Shown here one piece after another: positions 63,598 to 64,000 of a DNA stretch of 64,000 nucleotides; positions within the stretch are counted from its first letter, which is position 1, and each line of letters opens with the position of its first letter. The notes under the pieces are model-generated. The model saw only the letters and a list, made by a program, of their open reading frames with translations. It made no database searches and was not told the DNA's origin. Source of the stretch: Cristatella mucedo (taxonomy: Eukaryota; Bryozoa; Phylactolaemata; Cristatellidae); contig WPIO01000014.1 in assembly GCA_009760855.2 (NCBI GenBank), positions 5,740,001 through 5,804,000 of the forward strand, given 5' to 3'. The position numbers and the translations under genes were made by a program.

Positions 63598-64000
63598 GTG
63601 ATGCAAGCAGCTTTAGCGATAGGCGCCTGCTTGCGAATTGGAGGGCAGACTTTTGACGATGCCTCTTGGTGTAGAAAACCAGATGACGTAACGCCGCATA
63701 TAAATCTGGCCGAACTCGAGGCTGTCATAAAGGGCCTAAACTTAGCCCTGGCCCGGGGCCTGCGCGAGATCAAGTTGCTTACTGACTCGGCCACTGTGCA
63801 TTCGCGGCTTCGATCGCTTGTCGAAGGCGATAAGCCTATCCGTACGCGAGGTCTAGGCGAGGCGTTGGCGCGAAAGCGGGCAGCAATAATACGCGGTCAT
63901 TAAGGAGCACGACCTTTGAGTGAGAATAAATAAAGCTGCTGCGTTCGGCCGACAACAAAGCAGACCATTTAATGCGAGTACTGCAGCCGTGGCTTAAGCC
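63598..64000 (+). pseudogene. Gypsy-type RNase H remnant, cut by the window edge
   Basis: The frame 63598-63903 has INLAELEAVIKGLNLAL (catalytic Glu) and IKLLTDSATVHSRL (catalytic Asp), typical of retroelement RNase H. After a stop, the next frame shows SADNKADHLMRV, the usual segment before integrase. Integrase and a 3' LTR would lie beyond 64000. Confidence 0.75.

Overview
The window is animal nuclear DNA. It has spliced genes with canonical GT/AG introns, low gene density, non-LTR retrotransposons (LINEs) and tRNA-derived SINEs in many stages of decay, and long GA/CA microsatellites. A gene for the ciliary microtubule protein SAXO4 (PPP1R32) indicates an invertebrate with motile cilia. I cannot name the phylum. 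No prokaryotic, organellar, rRNA or CRISPR feature was seen.

Layout. At 1-535 (minus) lie two exons of a multi-pass membrane protein gene that runs off the left edge. From 0.5 to 14 kb there is no confident gene: decayed LINE and SINE copies, a GC-rich block (about 4.05-4.9 kb) and a 540-bp GA microsatellite.

From 14.4 to 34 kb lies the best find: three tandem minus-strand genes for stefins (type 1 cystatins), at 15996-18032, 24973-27391 and 30267-33866. Each rebuilds from three exons of exactly 72, 102 and 126 nt into a 99-residue inhibitor of papain-like cysteine proteases. The flanks, introns and upstream regions are recognisably duplicated. The first two copies share a nearly identical 3' tract that looks gene-converted.

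From 34.8 to 36.3 kb are LINE family 2 fragments. From 36.3 to 43.6 kb (plus) runs SAXO4 in at least nine exons, its introns loaded with LINE and SINE debris. From 44.6 to 56.8 kb no confident gene was found apart from LINEs, including the best copy in the window (52823-54912), whose reverse transcriptase is broken only by two single-base insertions. At 56886-59642 (minus) is a two-exon gene for a small secreted cysteine-rich, peritrophin-like protein. Its intron holds a decayed second copy of the signal-peptide exon. From 59.9 to 61.2 kb are two tandem duplications. From about 61.3 kb to the right edge is a decayed Ty3/Gypsy-type element.

Two LINE families recur. Family 1 (L2/CR1-like) ends in a short stem followed by ATT repeats. 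Family 2 ends in TTACAGACGGAGATACA. One of the two SINE families (SINE-A) carries a tail resembling that of LINE family 1, which suggests a LINE/SINE partnership. Exon boundaries were derived by hand from splice consensus, phase matching and family knowledge. No database search was run.
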